Shown one piece after another: positions 33,094 through 42,191 of a DNA stretch of 64,000 nt. How positions within the stretch are numbered: the first letter of the stretch is position 1; each line of letters opens with the position of its first letter. The stretch is from assembly GCA_009777715.1 (NCBI GenBank), contig WRLH01000008.1:1-64000 (forward strand). Reading direction: 5' to 3'. The position numbers and the translations under genes are program-made. The stretch is from Lachnospiraceae bacterium (lineage in GTDB: Bacteria; Bacillota; Clostridia; Lachnospirales; Lachnospiraceae). The notes beneath the pieces were generated by a model. The model searched no databases. It saw only the letters and a list, made by a program, of their open reading frames with translations, and was not told the origin of the DNA.

Positions 33094-34464
33094 TCATTCG
33101 TATACCTCCCAATGCCCTGAACGTGCCTGGCCAACACGTTTTAGCTTTCCTTTCGCTTTCAACGTTTCTACTTCACGGGCTACGGTACGACGAGACAGTC
33201 CCGTTAATCTTGCTATGCCGTCAAAAGTAATGCCGGGATTTTCACGCAAGGTATCAATTATTTTATTAGCATTAGGATTAGTGCCAAGATTAGTGCCAAG
33301 ATTAGTGCCAAGATTAGTGCCAAGATTAGTGCCAAGATTAGCGCCATGATTAACGACATTCGTGTCGTTAATAGCTGCATCGAAACCTTCTGCAAAGGGA
33401 AGTGTCACTATCAGAAAATCTCCTGCGAACTTAAAGATATTTTTACCGTAAGCGTTCAGAATCCTGCCCATTCCCGAACCAAGCTGTTCCACCAGACTTA
33501 CATCACGGAACACGCGCATAAGTTCACGGTTTCGCGGCATTGAGCAGCACTCGAAAAAGCTCTCGCGTGACAGCCCCTCCGGTAAACCACCGTATGATGT
33601 AATCGTAATTCGGTCAGCGAAAATCTCGACTGTTGGAACAGCGTTGCGGCTGTAATCGTTGTGAACAATGGCGTTAATCACCGCTTCCCGAAGCGCGGTG
33701 CGGTTAACCATTTGTTTTTCAATGCGTTCTTTGGGTGTTATTTTTGTGAATGTGCGATTTTCAACGTCGAGGCGGTCAAGCACCTGATTTGTCGCTTTTA
33801 TAAGACAGCAATACCCATACTCATAATTCTCGATTAGATCAACTTTGTCCTTTCCCGCATATTTCGCGACCTTGATTGAAACGCCATTTTCATCCGCGAG
33901 CATATAAGCGACAAAATTATCGATTCCGTCCGGCGTAAGCAACTCAAGCGAGTTCTTGAACTGTTCATTAAGCTTTAATTTTTTCGCCTGATAATAAATT
34001 TCTAACTGTTCAAAAGTAAGGCTTTTTCGCGGAGCGGGGATATTTCCAAGTGATACCGGGCGGTGACGCGCGTATAAGTCATCAATCATTTCAGTCGTCA
34101 TGGGCTGGACGGAACTGCCTATGCGAATAAAGCAACCACGTTCTGAGCGCCCCTGATTTCGTATATAGTACGGTTTTTCCATGCCGCTTGAAACAATTAA
34201 CTTTATGACCGGAGTGCCGTCAACTTTTTCAACAGCAATATCAAATAATCCAAGAACGGATGGTGAAATATTGTTCTTGATTCGATCAACAATCTGTAGC
34301 TGAACCAAGTCAATGTCGGAAACGCCATAAGGTTTACCATCGTCATCAATGCCAACATAAATTAAGCCGCCTTCGCTCGTATTAAGGAACGCGACAATAG
34401 AGCGTTCGAGTTTTTCGTTCAATTCACGCTTGTATTCTATACGGTTAGATTCACCATTTGGCAT
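33094..34464 (-). CDS. AlbA_2/Schlafen-type ATP-binding protein with LGTN repeat linker and winged helix
   Basis: 456 residues. AlbA_2 domain: NRIEYKRELNEKLERSIVAFLNT and YVGIDDDGKPYGV. HATPase_c_4: REAVINAIVHNDYSRN, SYGGLPEGL, EQLGSGMGRILNAYG. Then five perfect Leu-Gly-Thr-Asn repeats (about residues 374-395) and a C-terminal winged helix (TFDGIARLTGLSRRTVAREVE). Presumed regulator or defence-related. Own promoter and SD GGAGGGG. Same family as the gene at 13.1-14.4 kb but clearly diverged. Confidence 0.85.
   Translation of the reverse strand: MPNGESNRIEYKRELNEKLERSIVAFLNTSEGGLIYVGIDDDGKPYGVSDIDLVQLQIVDRIKNNISPSVLGLFDIAVEKVDGTPVIKLIVSSGMEKPYYIRNQGRSERGCFIRIGSSVQPMTTEMIDDLYARHRPVSLGNIPAPRKSLTFEQLEIYYQAKKLKLNEQFKNSLELLTPDGIDNFVAYMLADENGVSIKVAKYAGKDKVDLIENYEYGYCCLIKATNQVLDRLDVENRTFTKITPKERIEKQMVNRTALREAVINAIVHNDYSRNAVPTVEIFADRITITSYGGLPEGLSRESFFECCSMPRNRELMRVFRDVSLVEQLGSGMGRILNAYGKNIFKFAGDFLIVTLPFAEGFDAAINDTNVVNHGANLGTNLGTNLGTNLGTNLGTNPNANKIIDTLRENPGITFDGIARLTGLSRRTVAREVETLKAKGKLKRVGQARSGHWEVYE
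33276..33347 (-). repeat. 12-bp tandem repeat inside AlbA_2 gene 2
   Basis: GATTAGTGCCAA five times without a mismatch plus a sixth unit with two changes. The 12-bp unit keeps the frame, so copy changes alter linker length by four residues. Confidence 0.95.
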
Positions 34465-34478
34465 TAAATTTCCCCTCC

Positions 34479-34507
34479 GTTATAATCGATGTGTTCGCCC
34501 TTTTCAA
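34479..34507 (-). promoter_or_regulatory. Promoter of AlbA_2 gene 2
   Basis: On the minus strand: -35 TTGAAA (34507-34502), 17-bp spacer, -10 TATAAC (34484-34479), then SD GGAGGGG and the ATG. Confidence 0.65.
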
Positions 34508-34526
34508 TTTTCATTTTATACCCCAT

Positions 34527-34572
34527 GCATTTCACAAGCGGAGCTTGAAAGTGAAAATTTTAATTTTCACAC
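34527..34572 (-). repeat. Two-palindrome dispersed repeat, copy 2
   Basis: Inverted relative to 18631-18693. Palindrome 1 is perfect (GTGAAAATT-AA-AATTTTCAC on either strand). The linker to palindrome 2 is shortened, so the outer part of the second hairpin is lost (CAAGC-GGA-GCTTG remains). Confidence 0.85.
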
Positions 34573-34623
34573 TATCCTCAATACCTCTATTATATAGTAT
34601 AACACACCTATCGTTATAAGTCT

Positions 34624-34650
34624 AATTCGGGACTCACTGAGTCCCGAATT
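34624..34650. terminator. 27-bp perfect palindrome at operon end
   Basis: Two 13-base arms around a single C (34624-34650). It lies 31 bp after the stop of the 41.1-34.7 kb minus-strand operon. No T-run follows on either strand, so it may be a stem that blocks RNA decay or a protein site rather than a classic terminator. Confidence 0.5.
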
Positions 34651-34681
34651 GGAAGCAACATATATTACGGCCAATTTCTTC

Positions 34682-35476
34682 TCACCCCACATCATAATGC
34701 CCAAGAAAATTCTTAACTAATATTTTCAGCAAATTACTGTTTCCGCGCAGAAAGCTTATTTTTGTTGGCGTTTTGCCTTTTTTGGGATATGCCCTTGTGA
34801 CGGGAACTTCGCAGGCCGGAAGCTTTAGCTGGCTTGCTTTCGTTGACAGGTAAGCCAGTAATTCATAGGTTTTGAAAATGTCGCGGAGCGGTTTTACAAA
34901 AGGATTGGTAAGGTAATTCCGCGAATATGCCCGGTAGGCATTTGTTGTATCTGTAAAACGTTCGCCAGCGGTCAGGCTGGTAACAGGGGCATGGATTAAC
35001 CGGACCGACAAATATCTTATCAGCGGAGTGTTAATCGCTTTTCCGCCTTTAATGAACCGTGAACCCTGCACGAAATCAAAGCCCTCATCAAGCTTTTTGA
35101 TAAATCGCGGCACATCTTCAATGCTATCTTTGTTATTGCCGTCAATCGTGATTACGCCGTCATAACCGCGTTTGAGGGCAAACCAGATCCCCATCCGAAG
35201 CTGAGCCCCTTGTTTTCCGTCCCCGGTTTTAACAAGCAGGGCATTTACCCCAAGCTTTCTAAGCCTTGCGGCTTCGGTACAGCCATCAGTAGATTTGCCA
35301 TCACAAATAATAATGTCGCAAAGCTTGTCAATTCCATGCTTTTTTGCCCGCTTAAGCTCCTTTATTATCCTTTCCCCTTCATTGATAATCGGGATCAGGA
35401 GGCAGTATTTAGTTGCTTTTTCCGCGTATTCATCAGCAATAAAGCTGGGTACGCCGGAAATGTTTTCATAGTTCAT
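34682..35476 (-). CDS. GT2 family (polyprenol-phosphate-sugar synthase-like)
   Basis: 264 residues. KYCLLIPIINEGERIIKEL, IICDGKSTDGC, GAQLRMGIWFALKRGYDGVITIDGNN (DxN in place of DxD) and FDFVQGSRFIKGG. No membrane helices. Last gene of a six-gene minus-strand operon. It starts 11 bp inside the preceding TIM-barrel gene. Confidence 0.8.
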   Translation of the reverse strand: MNYENISGVPSFIADEYAEKATKYCLLIPIINEGERIIKELKRAKKHGIDKLCDIIICDGKSTDGCTEAARLRKLGVNALLVKTGDGKQGAQLRMGIWFALKRGYDGVITIDGNNKDSIEDVPRFIKKLDEGFDFVQGSRFIKGGKAINTPLIRYLSVRLIHAPVTSLTAGERFTDTTNAYRAYSRNYLTNPFVKPLRDIFKTYELLAYLSTKASQLKLPACEVPVTRAYPKKGKTPTKISFLRGNSNLLKILVKNFLGHYDVG

Positions 35477-36254
35477 GAAAAACCGTCCTTATATATTCTG
35501 CTGTTCTTTTGACTGTCTCAAGGCAGCCAAAGTTTTTCATTTCAATTGAAACATATTTCTCATAGCTTCCTTTTTTCAAGATGGCAAATAGTTCATTATG
35601 CAAGCTGCGCTTTTTGATTTCTTCCAGATAAGGCTCGCTAATATGAACATGGTTGACCATGGCTATATTATCTGCAATTACTTGCAGATTCTCATCATTT
35701 TCGATGATAGTCCCAATATCTACGTTTAACGCTAAACCCCGGACTTGTTTGGCGAAAGCAAAAGCTTCACTGGTAGAGTTTAAAAAGTTCGTAAAGTAAA
35801 TGGCGGGGTTTGGTTCAAGCGCAATTACTGTGCCATGTCTTACCGCATAATCCGCTATTTCGCCAAAGAAGCGGAAAGCAGAATCAACGCTTGCCCCCTC
35901 TGGCTTATTGCGGTTTCTTGGATTGCCAAAAACCAGATTCCGGCATTCTGCTGCCTTGGCAAAGTCAACGGCTTTTTTCGTATAATCAATTAAAAGCCGC
36001 TGCTCTTCACTTGTCCCAAAAATGCTTTCGCTTTTCCCAAACCAGATTGATTGCATTGATGAAATTGACAAACCATATTTGCTTTTTAGCATGGCCGAAA
36101 AATCCTTGGCTTCCTTAAGATGTTGATAAGGCTTATCAGGAAAAATCCTTGTTGGCGCAATTTCAAGCCCGCAAAAACCCTGCTCCTTTAAAAAAGCGTA
36201 CATTTCTTCATCATGCCCGGCATCCCAAGCGATATTCGAAATTGATAATTTCAT
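35466..36254 (-). CDS. Sugar phosphate isomerase/epimerase (AP endonuclease-2-like TIM barrel)
   Basis: About 262 residues from ATG 36254 (MKLSISNIAWDAGHDEEM); a longer start at 36272 has no SD. Xylose-isomerase-like TIM-barrel family: EQGFCGLEIAPTRIF, LVFGNPRNRNKPEG, IALEPNPAIY, VDIGTIIEND and VNHVHISEPYL with metal-binding Glu, Asp, His and Glu positions. Likely epimerises or isomerises a sugar used by this operon. Substrate unknown. Confidence 0.75.
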   Translation of the reverse strand: MKLSISNIAWDAGHDEEMYAFLKEQGFCGLEIAPTRIFPDKPYQHLKEAKDFSAMLKSKYGLSISSMQSIWFGKSESIFGTSEEQRLLIDYTKKAVDFAKAAECRNLVFGNPRNRNKPEGASVDSAFRFFGEIADYAVRHGTVIALEPNPAIYFTNFLNSTSEAFAFAKQVRGLALNVDIGTIIENDENLQVIADNIAMVNHVHISEPYLEEIKKRSLHNELFAILKKGSYEKYVSIEMKNFGCLETVKRTAEYIRTVFHEL

Positions 36255-36312
36255 TATTATATCACACTCCATTCAAAGCCTGAAATTCTTTCAGCCTTTG
36301 CCTCATATTTTT

Positions 36313-37236
36313 TCAAAACCCGCTAAATTGCAATACAAAATCCTTAAGCTCTAAAAGCACCTGCTCACGCGAAAAAAGATAACCATTTTCCCCGCCGAAT
36401 AAACCATCATACTTTGTCCGGAAATCATAAGCAAAGGGAAGTTTTGCCAATTCATTTTTAAAAGTCTTGCCGTAAATATGCTCATAAATTAAGGCGGCGG
36501 AAATCGGTTCAGTTGCTGCGTTAAGAAGTGGAATATTATGCTTTACCATCTTTTTTAGATGCCCAAATAAATAAGCAAGATTGTAGTACTGAAAAACTGA
36601 ACGGCTGTCAGTAAAATTAAGCGATGAAAAATTTAAGTTAAGAAAAGCGGCCTTTAATTTTGGCCTGTCAGCGTAAGAAGCGGTTAATTTATAAAAACCA
36701 TTGTCCATAATTTCATAATTATCCGCTATAATTGGCTCAAGAGCGGATAGTTCACCATACTTAGCTTGGTTTAACATCGCCGGGAAAAAGCTTACCAGGT
36801 CATAAATAAAGTTCTTTTTGATTCCCTCGCCAAAAAGAGCAGGCAAGCGGATAATATGGCTGTCAGCAACAATCCCGCGGACTGATTTTTCTAGTTCCAG
36901 CCGATTAAGCCCATAAGCGGTTAGCCCCTCCGGATCAATTAAAGTGTCTTCGTAAGCTTTAATCGGCTTATCCAAAACGGCAATCGTTGAAATCAGGACC
37001 AGCCGCTTCGGGTTGATTTTCCGAATATTCTCGGCCGCTGTTTCGGTAATTAATCTATCGGCCGCAGGGTTATTATTAGCAAGGAACATTTCCGCAGGAA
37101 CGCCGGAATAAACCAGCAAATCCGGCTTAGTGCCAAAAGCCTCGGCAATATTCTTTGAATTAAAAAGCAAGTCAAAATCATGGGATTTAATCAAATTTTG
37201 CCCGACAAAACCAGTATACCCGACCAAAATATCCAT
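36313..37236 (-). CDS. NAD(P)-dependent sugar epimerase/reductase (extended SDR)
   Basis: 307 residues. Rossmann motif MDILVGYTGFVGQNLI and LVLISTIAVLD. The catalytic Tyr-x3-Lys appears as TAYGLNRLELEK, with Asn-Arg replacing the usual Lys spacing, so activity may be altered. Family members reduce or epimerise nucleotide sugars. Middle gene of the minus operon, three bases after a GT2 gene. Confidence 0.65.
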   Translation of the reverse strand: MDILVGYTGFVGQNLIKSHDFDLLFNSKNIAEAFGTKPDLLVYSGVPAEMFLANNNPAADRLITETAAENIRKINPKRLVLISTIAVLDKPIKAYEDTLIDPEGLTAYGLNRLELEKSVRGIVADSHIIRLPALFGEGIKKNFIYDLVSFFPAMLNQAKYGELSALEPIIADNYEIMDNGFYKLTASYADRPKLKAAFLNLNFSSLNFTDSRSVFQYYNLAYLFGHLKKMVKHNIPLLNAATEPISAALIYEHIYGKTFKNELAKLPFAYDFRTKYDGLFGGENGYLFSREQVLLELKDFVLQFSGF

Positions 37237-37239
37237 TGC

Positions 37240-38163
37240 CTACAACCTCTCTATGCCCCCAATCACATACTTTGTCTTCTTAAAAATAAGGCTGACAATA
37301 ACCGAAAGATACTTGATGATAATCGATAAAATGCCAAAAATGCCAAAAAAACCAACCGAAAGCATAATCATTGTTGTTGTCCAGCCAGCAACCGGATTGC
37401 CGCTTAAGAAAATTGCCAAAGTATAAATTCCGGAAAAAACGGAAAAACCAATCATCAAAATAGTCAGGGCCAATGAGATCTTGTAAGCAAGGTTGGTGAA
37501 AATAATCAAGCTGTCAAACGCAAGCCCCTGCCTGTACTTTGGGTTAATGCCGCTTGACAGCCCGGAACTTAAAACAGTTTCATAAGTGATGTTTTCATAT
37601 TTTAGCCCGCAGTTGGCGTAAATAGCCTTGCGGTATGGAATCGTCAGGCTCATCTGGTTAATCCGGTTGATGGCCCGGCGGCTAAGAATCCGGAAGCTTT
37701 CCGTTTTTATTTTGTATTGGGTATGGGAATGTTTATTAAAGAGAAAATAAAAAAGCTGGCTGGTTTTCCTTAGTTTTGTATCTGCTGAAGCCCCAACGAT
37801 ATCACAGCCGTTAATGCAATGATTATATGCGTCCATTATGACACTCGTGTCATAATCTAGCAAAAGGCTGTCAAATTCAAAGACAAAATCACCCGAAGCA
37901 TAGTCAACCCCGGCTAGCATTGTGCTTTCAATCCCTTGGTAAAAGCCAGTATTGATAAGGACAAGAGCCCCGCCGTCCATTGTCCCGGCAAATTCCCTGA
38001 TGACATTGGCGCTATTATCCAAAGAACAGTCATTCACGCAGACAATTTCATATTTTTTGAAATTCTCCCGCAAAACGGAGTTAATTTTTCCGAGAAAAGC
38101 AAGGAGATTATTTTCGTTATTGTGAATATACAAAACCGCTGAAACAAAATTATTTTCAATCAT
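37240..38163 (-). CDS. GT2 glycosyltransferase with two C-terminal membrane helices
   Basis: 307 residues. SAVLYIHNNENNLLAFLG, CVNDCSLDNSANVI, DYASGDFVFEFDSLL (FDS at the DxD site). Transmembrane helices at about 225-250 and 262-285. GtrB/DPM1-like layout, so probably a polyprenyl-phosphate sugar synthase feeding the membrane protein encoded at 39278-41122. Overlaps the FAD gene by four bases. Confidence 0.8.
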   Translation of the reverse strand: MIENNFVSAVLYIHNNENNLLAFLGKINSVLRENFKKYEIVCVNDCSLDNSANVIREFAGTMDGGALVLINTGFYQGIESTMLAGVDYASGDFVFEFDSLLLDYDTSVIMDAYNHCINGCDIVGASADTKLRKTSQLFYFLFNKHSHTQYKIKTESFRILSRRAINRINQMSLTIPYRKAIYANCGLKYENITYETVLSSGLSSGINPKYRQGLAFDSLIIFTNLAYKISLALTILMIGFSVFSGIYTLAIFLSGNPVAGWTTTMIMLSVGFFGIFGILSIIIKYLSVIVSLIFKKTKYVIGGIERL

Positions 38164-39281
38164 AAGATTTCCTCCAAATCAAAGACTGTATTTATCTTGC
38201 CGGACAGAACCGTATAAAAATCCGGCTTGGCGTTCATTTTCCTGATTACGGTCGGCCTGCCGTCATCAATTTCTGACGTTTTGAGAATCGCCTTTAAGGC
38301 AAATAACGATTCCAAATATTCAAATTTGAACTCCTCGCGCAGATATTTCCTTGCCAATTGTGACATATAAGGAAAAGCCGTTTTTGGCTTCCCCGGACAG
38401 CTATTACAGTTAGCCAAGGAGTAAGCCGAGCAATTAACCTTATCCGTTTGCTGGCATTCGAAAATAGGATATTCATCATAACTGGTCTGGTGGGGTGTAA
38501 ATGACACTGATGTCAGTGAGTGATAACCAGTTTTCCCAAACGGCATAATTGAGAAAAAAGTCCCATCCATAACCGTAATCCCCAAGTTTTTGAGATGATC
38601 CGAAATCCGGCATAAAATTATTTCACACAATTCATATTTTATGTTAAAGGCGTTAAATCCGGCAAGCTTATGGATTTGGTTTATTGAAGCATAGGACGCA
38701 TTAAGGACAAAGCTGCTTTTGTATTTATCACCATTGGCAGTGATGAAATAGTTTTCACCATCATTTTCAATCGCGCTGGCCGGGGCATTAAATAAAAGCC
38801 GGACATGGGGAAGCTTCTTAATCTCCGTGATTAGCCACTCACTTAATATAAGCGGGTCAAAAGCATATTCCTTTGTCAAAAAGGCAGCTTCACATAAGCC
38901 TTGGTTAAAATATTGCCCTTCATGGAGCTTTTGATAATAAATGCCAGAGTCTTCGCAAAATTTCATGAACTGCCCGGCATTAGTCCAGCTGAAATTTGCC
39001 GAAATAGCATAGATTTTTTCAAATTCGCTATTCACGCAAAAACCAAATTCATCATTAAAACGGTCAAAATAGCCTTTTGACTTAACCGCAGTTGAAAGTG
39101 AACGCGGATAATGGTAACCCATATGCACCCGCGCTTGGTTAATATAGGAAGCCCGTTTAAATGGCCCGGCTTCTTTTTCTAAAAGCAAGACTGACTCGCC
39201 CCGCCGTCCGCAAAAATAAGCTGAATACAAGCCATAAAAACCGCCGCCGATAATTATTTTGTCATAGGTTCCTTTTTTCAT
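38160..39281 (-). CDS. FAD-dependent oxidoreductase (DAO/GlpO type)
   Basis: 373 residues. FAD motif KIIIGGGFYGLYSAYFCG with the ribose-binding VLLLEKEAGPF, and a C-terminal DGRPTVIRKM. DadA/thiO-like DAO fold. In glycan loci such enzymes are thought to oxidise a sugar or amino group, but the substrate is unknown. ATGA-type overlaps with both neighbours place it firmly in the operon. Confidence 0.75.
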   Translation of the reverse strand: MKKGTYDKIIIGGGFYGLYSAYFCGRRGESVLLLEKEAGPFKRASYINQARVHMGYHYPRSLSTAVKSKGYFDRFNDEFGFCVNSEFEKIYAISANFSWTNAGQFMKFCEDSGIYYQKLHEGQYFNQGLCEAAFLTKEYAFDPLILSEWLITEIKKLPHVRLLFNAPASAIENDGENYFITANGDKYKSSFVLNASYASINQIHKLAGFNAFNIKYELCEIILCRISDHLKNLGITVMDGTFFSIMPFGKTGYHSLTSVSFTPHQTSYDEYPIFECQQTDKVNCSAYSLANCNSCPGKPKTAFPYMSQLARKYLREEFKFEYLESLFALKAILKTSEIDDGRPTVIRKMNAKPDFYTVLSGKINTVFDLEEIL

Positions 39282-41122
39282 TCTACCTCACTAGGTAATA
39301 AAATAACTGCTAATGGCAGGAATAGCCCGGTTAAAAATATCGGCAATCCATAACGGTAATCAACCCAGGCATTAGTTAAATAAAGTGTCACAAGATAAAC
39401 CGCCGCCGGAAGAAAAGGCAGAATCCAGATAAATCTTTTTTGCAAAAGCAAAGCCGTAACGCAGATTAGCATAAGGGCTGACCAGATTCCATATCGCCAG
39501 ATAAAAATTGAGGGGAGCGGCAATGATGTCCCCATCGTATAATTGTACATGACCTTGGTTAAAGCATTTGGTTTCCGCTCGATGCCCAGTTCGGGAAGCT
39601 CAGAAAATTCCCCGCGCCTTACCATGCCGTCAACCGAATAATTGACCGTATTAATATAACCCTTAGCGTCGATTACCCAATATGGCCGCGTCCGGTAAAG
39701 CATTGACGAAATCATTTTCGCCGGGTTGCGAAGCAGCGTTTCAGCATACATTGACATAAATTCGCCGCTGGTTAATTCGCTAACTTTTTCTAAATCATAC
39801 TCAAGATAACGCACCCAGTCGGCCTGAAAATTCGCCTTTGCTTCCGGTTCATCAAGGCCGGGAATGAGGATTCTTAATTTTCCTAACGTCTGATCCGGCA
39901 AACTGCCGCCCTGATAATAAACTGAATTAAGGTCATGCAAACCAGCCAAATATTTGTGGTAGTCGCTTTGCTCGTGCCGATAGACTGAAAGCGCATTATA
40001 TGCGGGAAAGCGGATTAATAAGACCAAGATTAATGAAAAGCCGATTGCAATAAGAAACCGCCATTCTTTTTTCTTTAAAAATAATCCGGCTAAAACAAGT
40101 GCCATAACTAGATAAACCGGAAACGCATTTGCCCGGAGGAAGAAGATTAAAACCAGCGAAAGGCAAAGCTGGACACAAAACGATAGCTGCTGTTTTTTTG
40201 AGCTTGCCTTATTAATGATGGCTTCATCTATTATCCTCACCATAACATAAGCAAGCCACAGCATTGCCATCCCATTCGGAAGATCAACCCAAATAACAAT
40301 TGTATGCAGGGCAACCGAAGGAGTTAATGCCACCAAAACTGCGCAAGGAACAATATATTTGAAGCGAATCCATCTTTGGTGGAAGTACATTAAGATAGTG
40401 GCAAGCAAAGCGGAAAAGCAAAGCATTTGGGCAAAGACAACCCCCAGCACCTTTGGCGTAATTGGAAAAATATGGCAAACAAGCGCAACTAAAAAAGAAT
40501 ATACCGGGGAAGCCCCAGTATTATATATGCCATGCCGCCAACCGCTAAGATACCCGAACGAATCATCGGTAATAATGGCAGGGCTAAAAGCCAGCAGCCA
40601 AATCAGCAAAACAGAAAAAATGACGACCAGCAAAACAAGCCATTTTTTCCAATAAGCATGAGGGGACGGAGTAAAAAGCTTGCTTCTTAGGCTGGTAAGC
40701 AAAGTTAAAACATCCAAAAAAGATTTAAGAACATAACTTGTCCAGATAAAACCAAGCCCAAAATATAAAAGGCCAAAATAAGGGGCGGCCAGGCTAGTGA
40801 ATGCTTGGAAATCAGAAGCAGGGATATCGCTTTGATAATATGAAAGGTCAACAAGGAGCAAAGGCCTTGGCTCAAGGAATAAGTCAAAGCCAAAAAAAGC
40901 AAAGGTCAGGTAAGCGTTGGTTAATCCCCAAATCAGGATTTCAAACCATGGTTTCTTGGCAAACAGTTTCTGCTCTGGAGAATTTTTCAAAGATCCGGCA
41001 AGGTGAAAGATAACACCAAGGCAAATAGCAACCGCCAGAAATTTATTGATAAAAGCAACTGGAGTCAAAATAAGCAATTGAAAAGATAAAAGGATAAAGA
41101 TAAATAAATGGAGTTTCATCAT
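39278..41122 (-). CDS. Large multi-pass membrane protein, GT-C-like (DUF6020 type)
   Basis: 614 residues, about 12-14 transmembrane helices. FSPAIITDDSFGYLSGWRHG after the fifth or sixth helix is an acidic loop motif like that of GT-C transferases; HTIVIWVDLPNGMAML is a second. A soluble periplasmic section spans about residues 380-500. Likely transfers a polyprenyl-linked sugar to the growing or finished glycan (inference). First gene of the minus operon. No SD; the promoter lies six bases before the ATG. Confidence 0.65.
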   Translation of the reverse strand: MMKLHLFIFILLSFQLLILTPVAFINKFLAVAICLGVIFHLAGSLKNSPEQKLFAKKPWFEILIWGLTNAYLTFAFFGFDLFLEPRPLLLVDLSYYQSDIPASDFQAFTSLAAPYFGLLYFGLGFIWTSYVLKSFLDVLTLLTSLRSKLFTPSPHAYWKKWLVLLVVIFSVLLIWLLAFSPAIITDDSFGYLSGWRHGIYNTGASPVYSFLVALVCHIFPITPKVLGVVFAQMLCFSALLATILMYFHQRWIRFKYIVPCAVLVALTPSVALHTIVIWVDLPNGMAMLWLAYVMVRIIDEAIINKASSKKQQLSFCVQLCLSLVLIFFLRANAFPVYLVMALVLAGLFLKKKEWRFLIAIGFSLILVLLIRFPAYNALSVYRHEQSDYHKYLAGLHDLNSVYYQGGSLPDQTLGKLRILIPGLDEPEAKANFQADWVRYLEYDLEKVSELTSGEFMSMYAETLLRNPAKMISSMLYRTRPYWVIDAKGYINTVNYSVDGMVRRGEFSELPELGIERKPNALTKVMYNYTMGTSLPLPSIFIWRYGIWSALMLICVTALLLQKRFIWILPFLPAAVYLVTLYLTNAWVDYRYGLPIFLTGLFLPLAVILLPSEVE

Positions 41123-41128
41123 GGCATT

Positions 41129-41157
41129 ATTTTATCATGCTTCACGGCAAAATACAA
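41129..41157 (-). promoter_or_regulatory. Leaderless-type promoter of the minus operon
   Basis: Minus strand: -35 TTGTAT (41157-41152), 17-bp spacer, extended -10 TGATAAAAT ending at 41129. The ATG starts at 41122, six bases on, with no SD. Confidence 0.65.
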
Positions 41158-41194
41158 TGACCCTTTCATTCCAGCAAAAATTATGTTACAATAT

Positions 41195-41235
41195 GATACT
41201 GACGTATCGACATTTTTACTTGGCTCGTGCGTGTG
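41195..41235 (+). repeat. Promoter-bearing dispersed repeat, copy 3 (deleted form)
   Basis: Starts GATACTGACGTATCGAC and ends TTTACTTGGCTCGTGCGTGTG like copies 1 and 2 (25.3-25.5 kb), but lacks about 34 bp including the second palindrome. Confidence 0.9.
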
Positions 41236-41249
41236 CTACAAACTATAGA
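41220..41249 (+). promoter_or_regulatory. Promoter using the repeat -35 box
   Basis: -35 TTGGCT (41220-41225) supplied by repeat copy 3, 18-bp spacer, -10 TATAGA (41244-41249). Only five bases separate the -10 from the ATG at 41255. Confidence 0.6.
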
Positions 41250-41254
41250 AAGGC

Positions 41255-42187
41255 ATGGATATTGATATGCCCTTATTGTCAATTATCATACCGTCATACA
41301 ACGAAGAAAAGAATATCGCATACGTAGTTACTGCCCTCAAAAAAGAGCTGGGAGCAGCAGAGATTGATTATGAAATCATTTTTGTTGACGATGGCTCATC
41401 GGACTTTACTTTTGCGAAAATCAAAGAGCAAAGCTTTATGGCCGATAATATTCGCGGTTACCGCTTAAGCCGCAACTTTGGCAAAGAATCGGCGATGTGG
41501 GCAGGGCTTGGGAAAGTGAAAGGTGATTGCTGTATCGTGATGGATTGCGATTTACAGCACCCGGCGGAAATTCTGCCCAAGATGTACCGTTTGTGGCAAG
41601 AGGGTTTTGAAATCGTTGAGGGGATTAAGGTAAGGGGCGAGGAATCTATCTTTTACAAAATGTTTTCCGGTCTCTTTTACCGCCTCATCTCTTCATTATC
41701 AGGCTTTGACATGAAATCATCATCGGATTTTAAGCTTCTTGATAAAAGAGTAGTAAACGAGCTATTAAACTTAAATGAACGCAACGCCTTTTTCCGCGGC
41801 TTATCGTTCTGGGTGGGATTTAATTCGGCAAAAGTCGAATACCAAGTTGGCAAGCGGCTGTATAGCAACTCGAAATGGAACGTTTTTGGCTTATTCAAAT
41901 ACGGACTTAATAATATTATTGGCTTTTCGGCTGCCCCTTTGCAAATTGTCACGATAATTGGCATTTTGCTTACCTTGGCTTCATTTGGCTTAGCCATCCA
42001 GACCTTGGCCAGGTTTTTGATGGGTTATTCATTAGAAGGTTTTACGACCGTTATTCTGTTGCTGCTCCTGATTGGGGGCGGGATGATGATCAGCTTGGGC
42101 ATAATCGGCCTGTATATTGCCAAAATATATGATGAGGTCAAAAAACGTCCGCGATTTATCATTAGTGAAACTGCCGGGGAGGAATAA
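41255..42187 (+). CDS. GT2 glycosyltransferase, DPM1/GtrB-like with membrane anchor
   Basis: 310 residues. LSIIIPSYNEEKNIAYVV, VDDGSSDFT, LSRNFGKESAMWAGLGKVKGD and MDCDLQHPAE (DCD). Two helices near 225-250 and 260-290 and a basic tail. Close in design to the gene at 9034-9993. Starts at ATG 41255 (alternative ATG 41267); neither has a good SD, in line with a leaderless transcript. Confidence 0.87.
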   Translation: MDIDMPLLSIIIPSYNEEKNIAYVVTALKKELGAAEIDYEIIFVDDGSSDFTFAKIKEQSFMADNIRGYRLSRNFGKESAMWAGLGKVKGDCCIVMDCDLQHPAEILPKMYRLWQEGFEIVEGIKVRGEESIFYKMFSGLFYRLISSLSGFDMKSSSDFKLLDKRVVNELLNLNERNAFFRGLSFWVGFNSAKVEYQVGKRLYSNSKWNVFGLFKYGLNNIIGFSAAPLQIVTIIGILLTLASFGLAIQTLARFLMGYSLEGFTTVILLLLLIGGGMMISLGIIGLYIAKIYDEVKKRPRFIISETAGEE

Positions 42188-42191
42188 GTCC

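Noticed and set aside
33276..33347. 12-bp repeats as a CRISPR or origin iteron set
   Set aside because: They are in frame and encode LGTN repeats within an intact protein.
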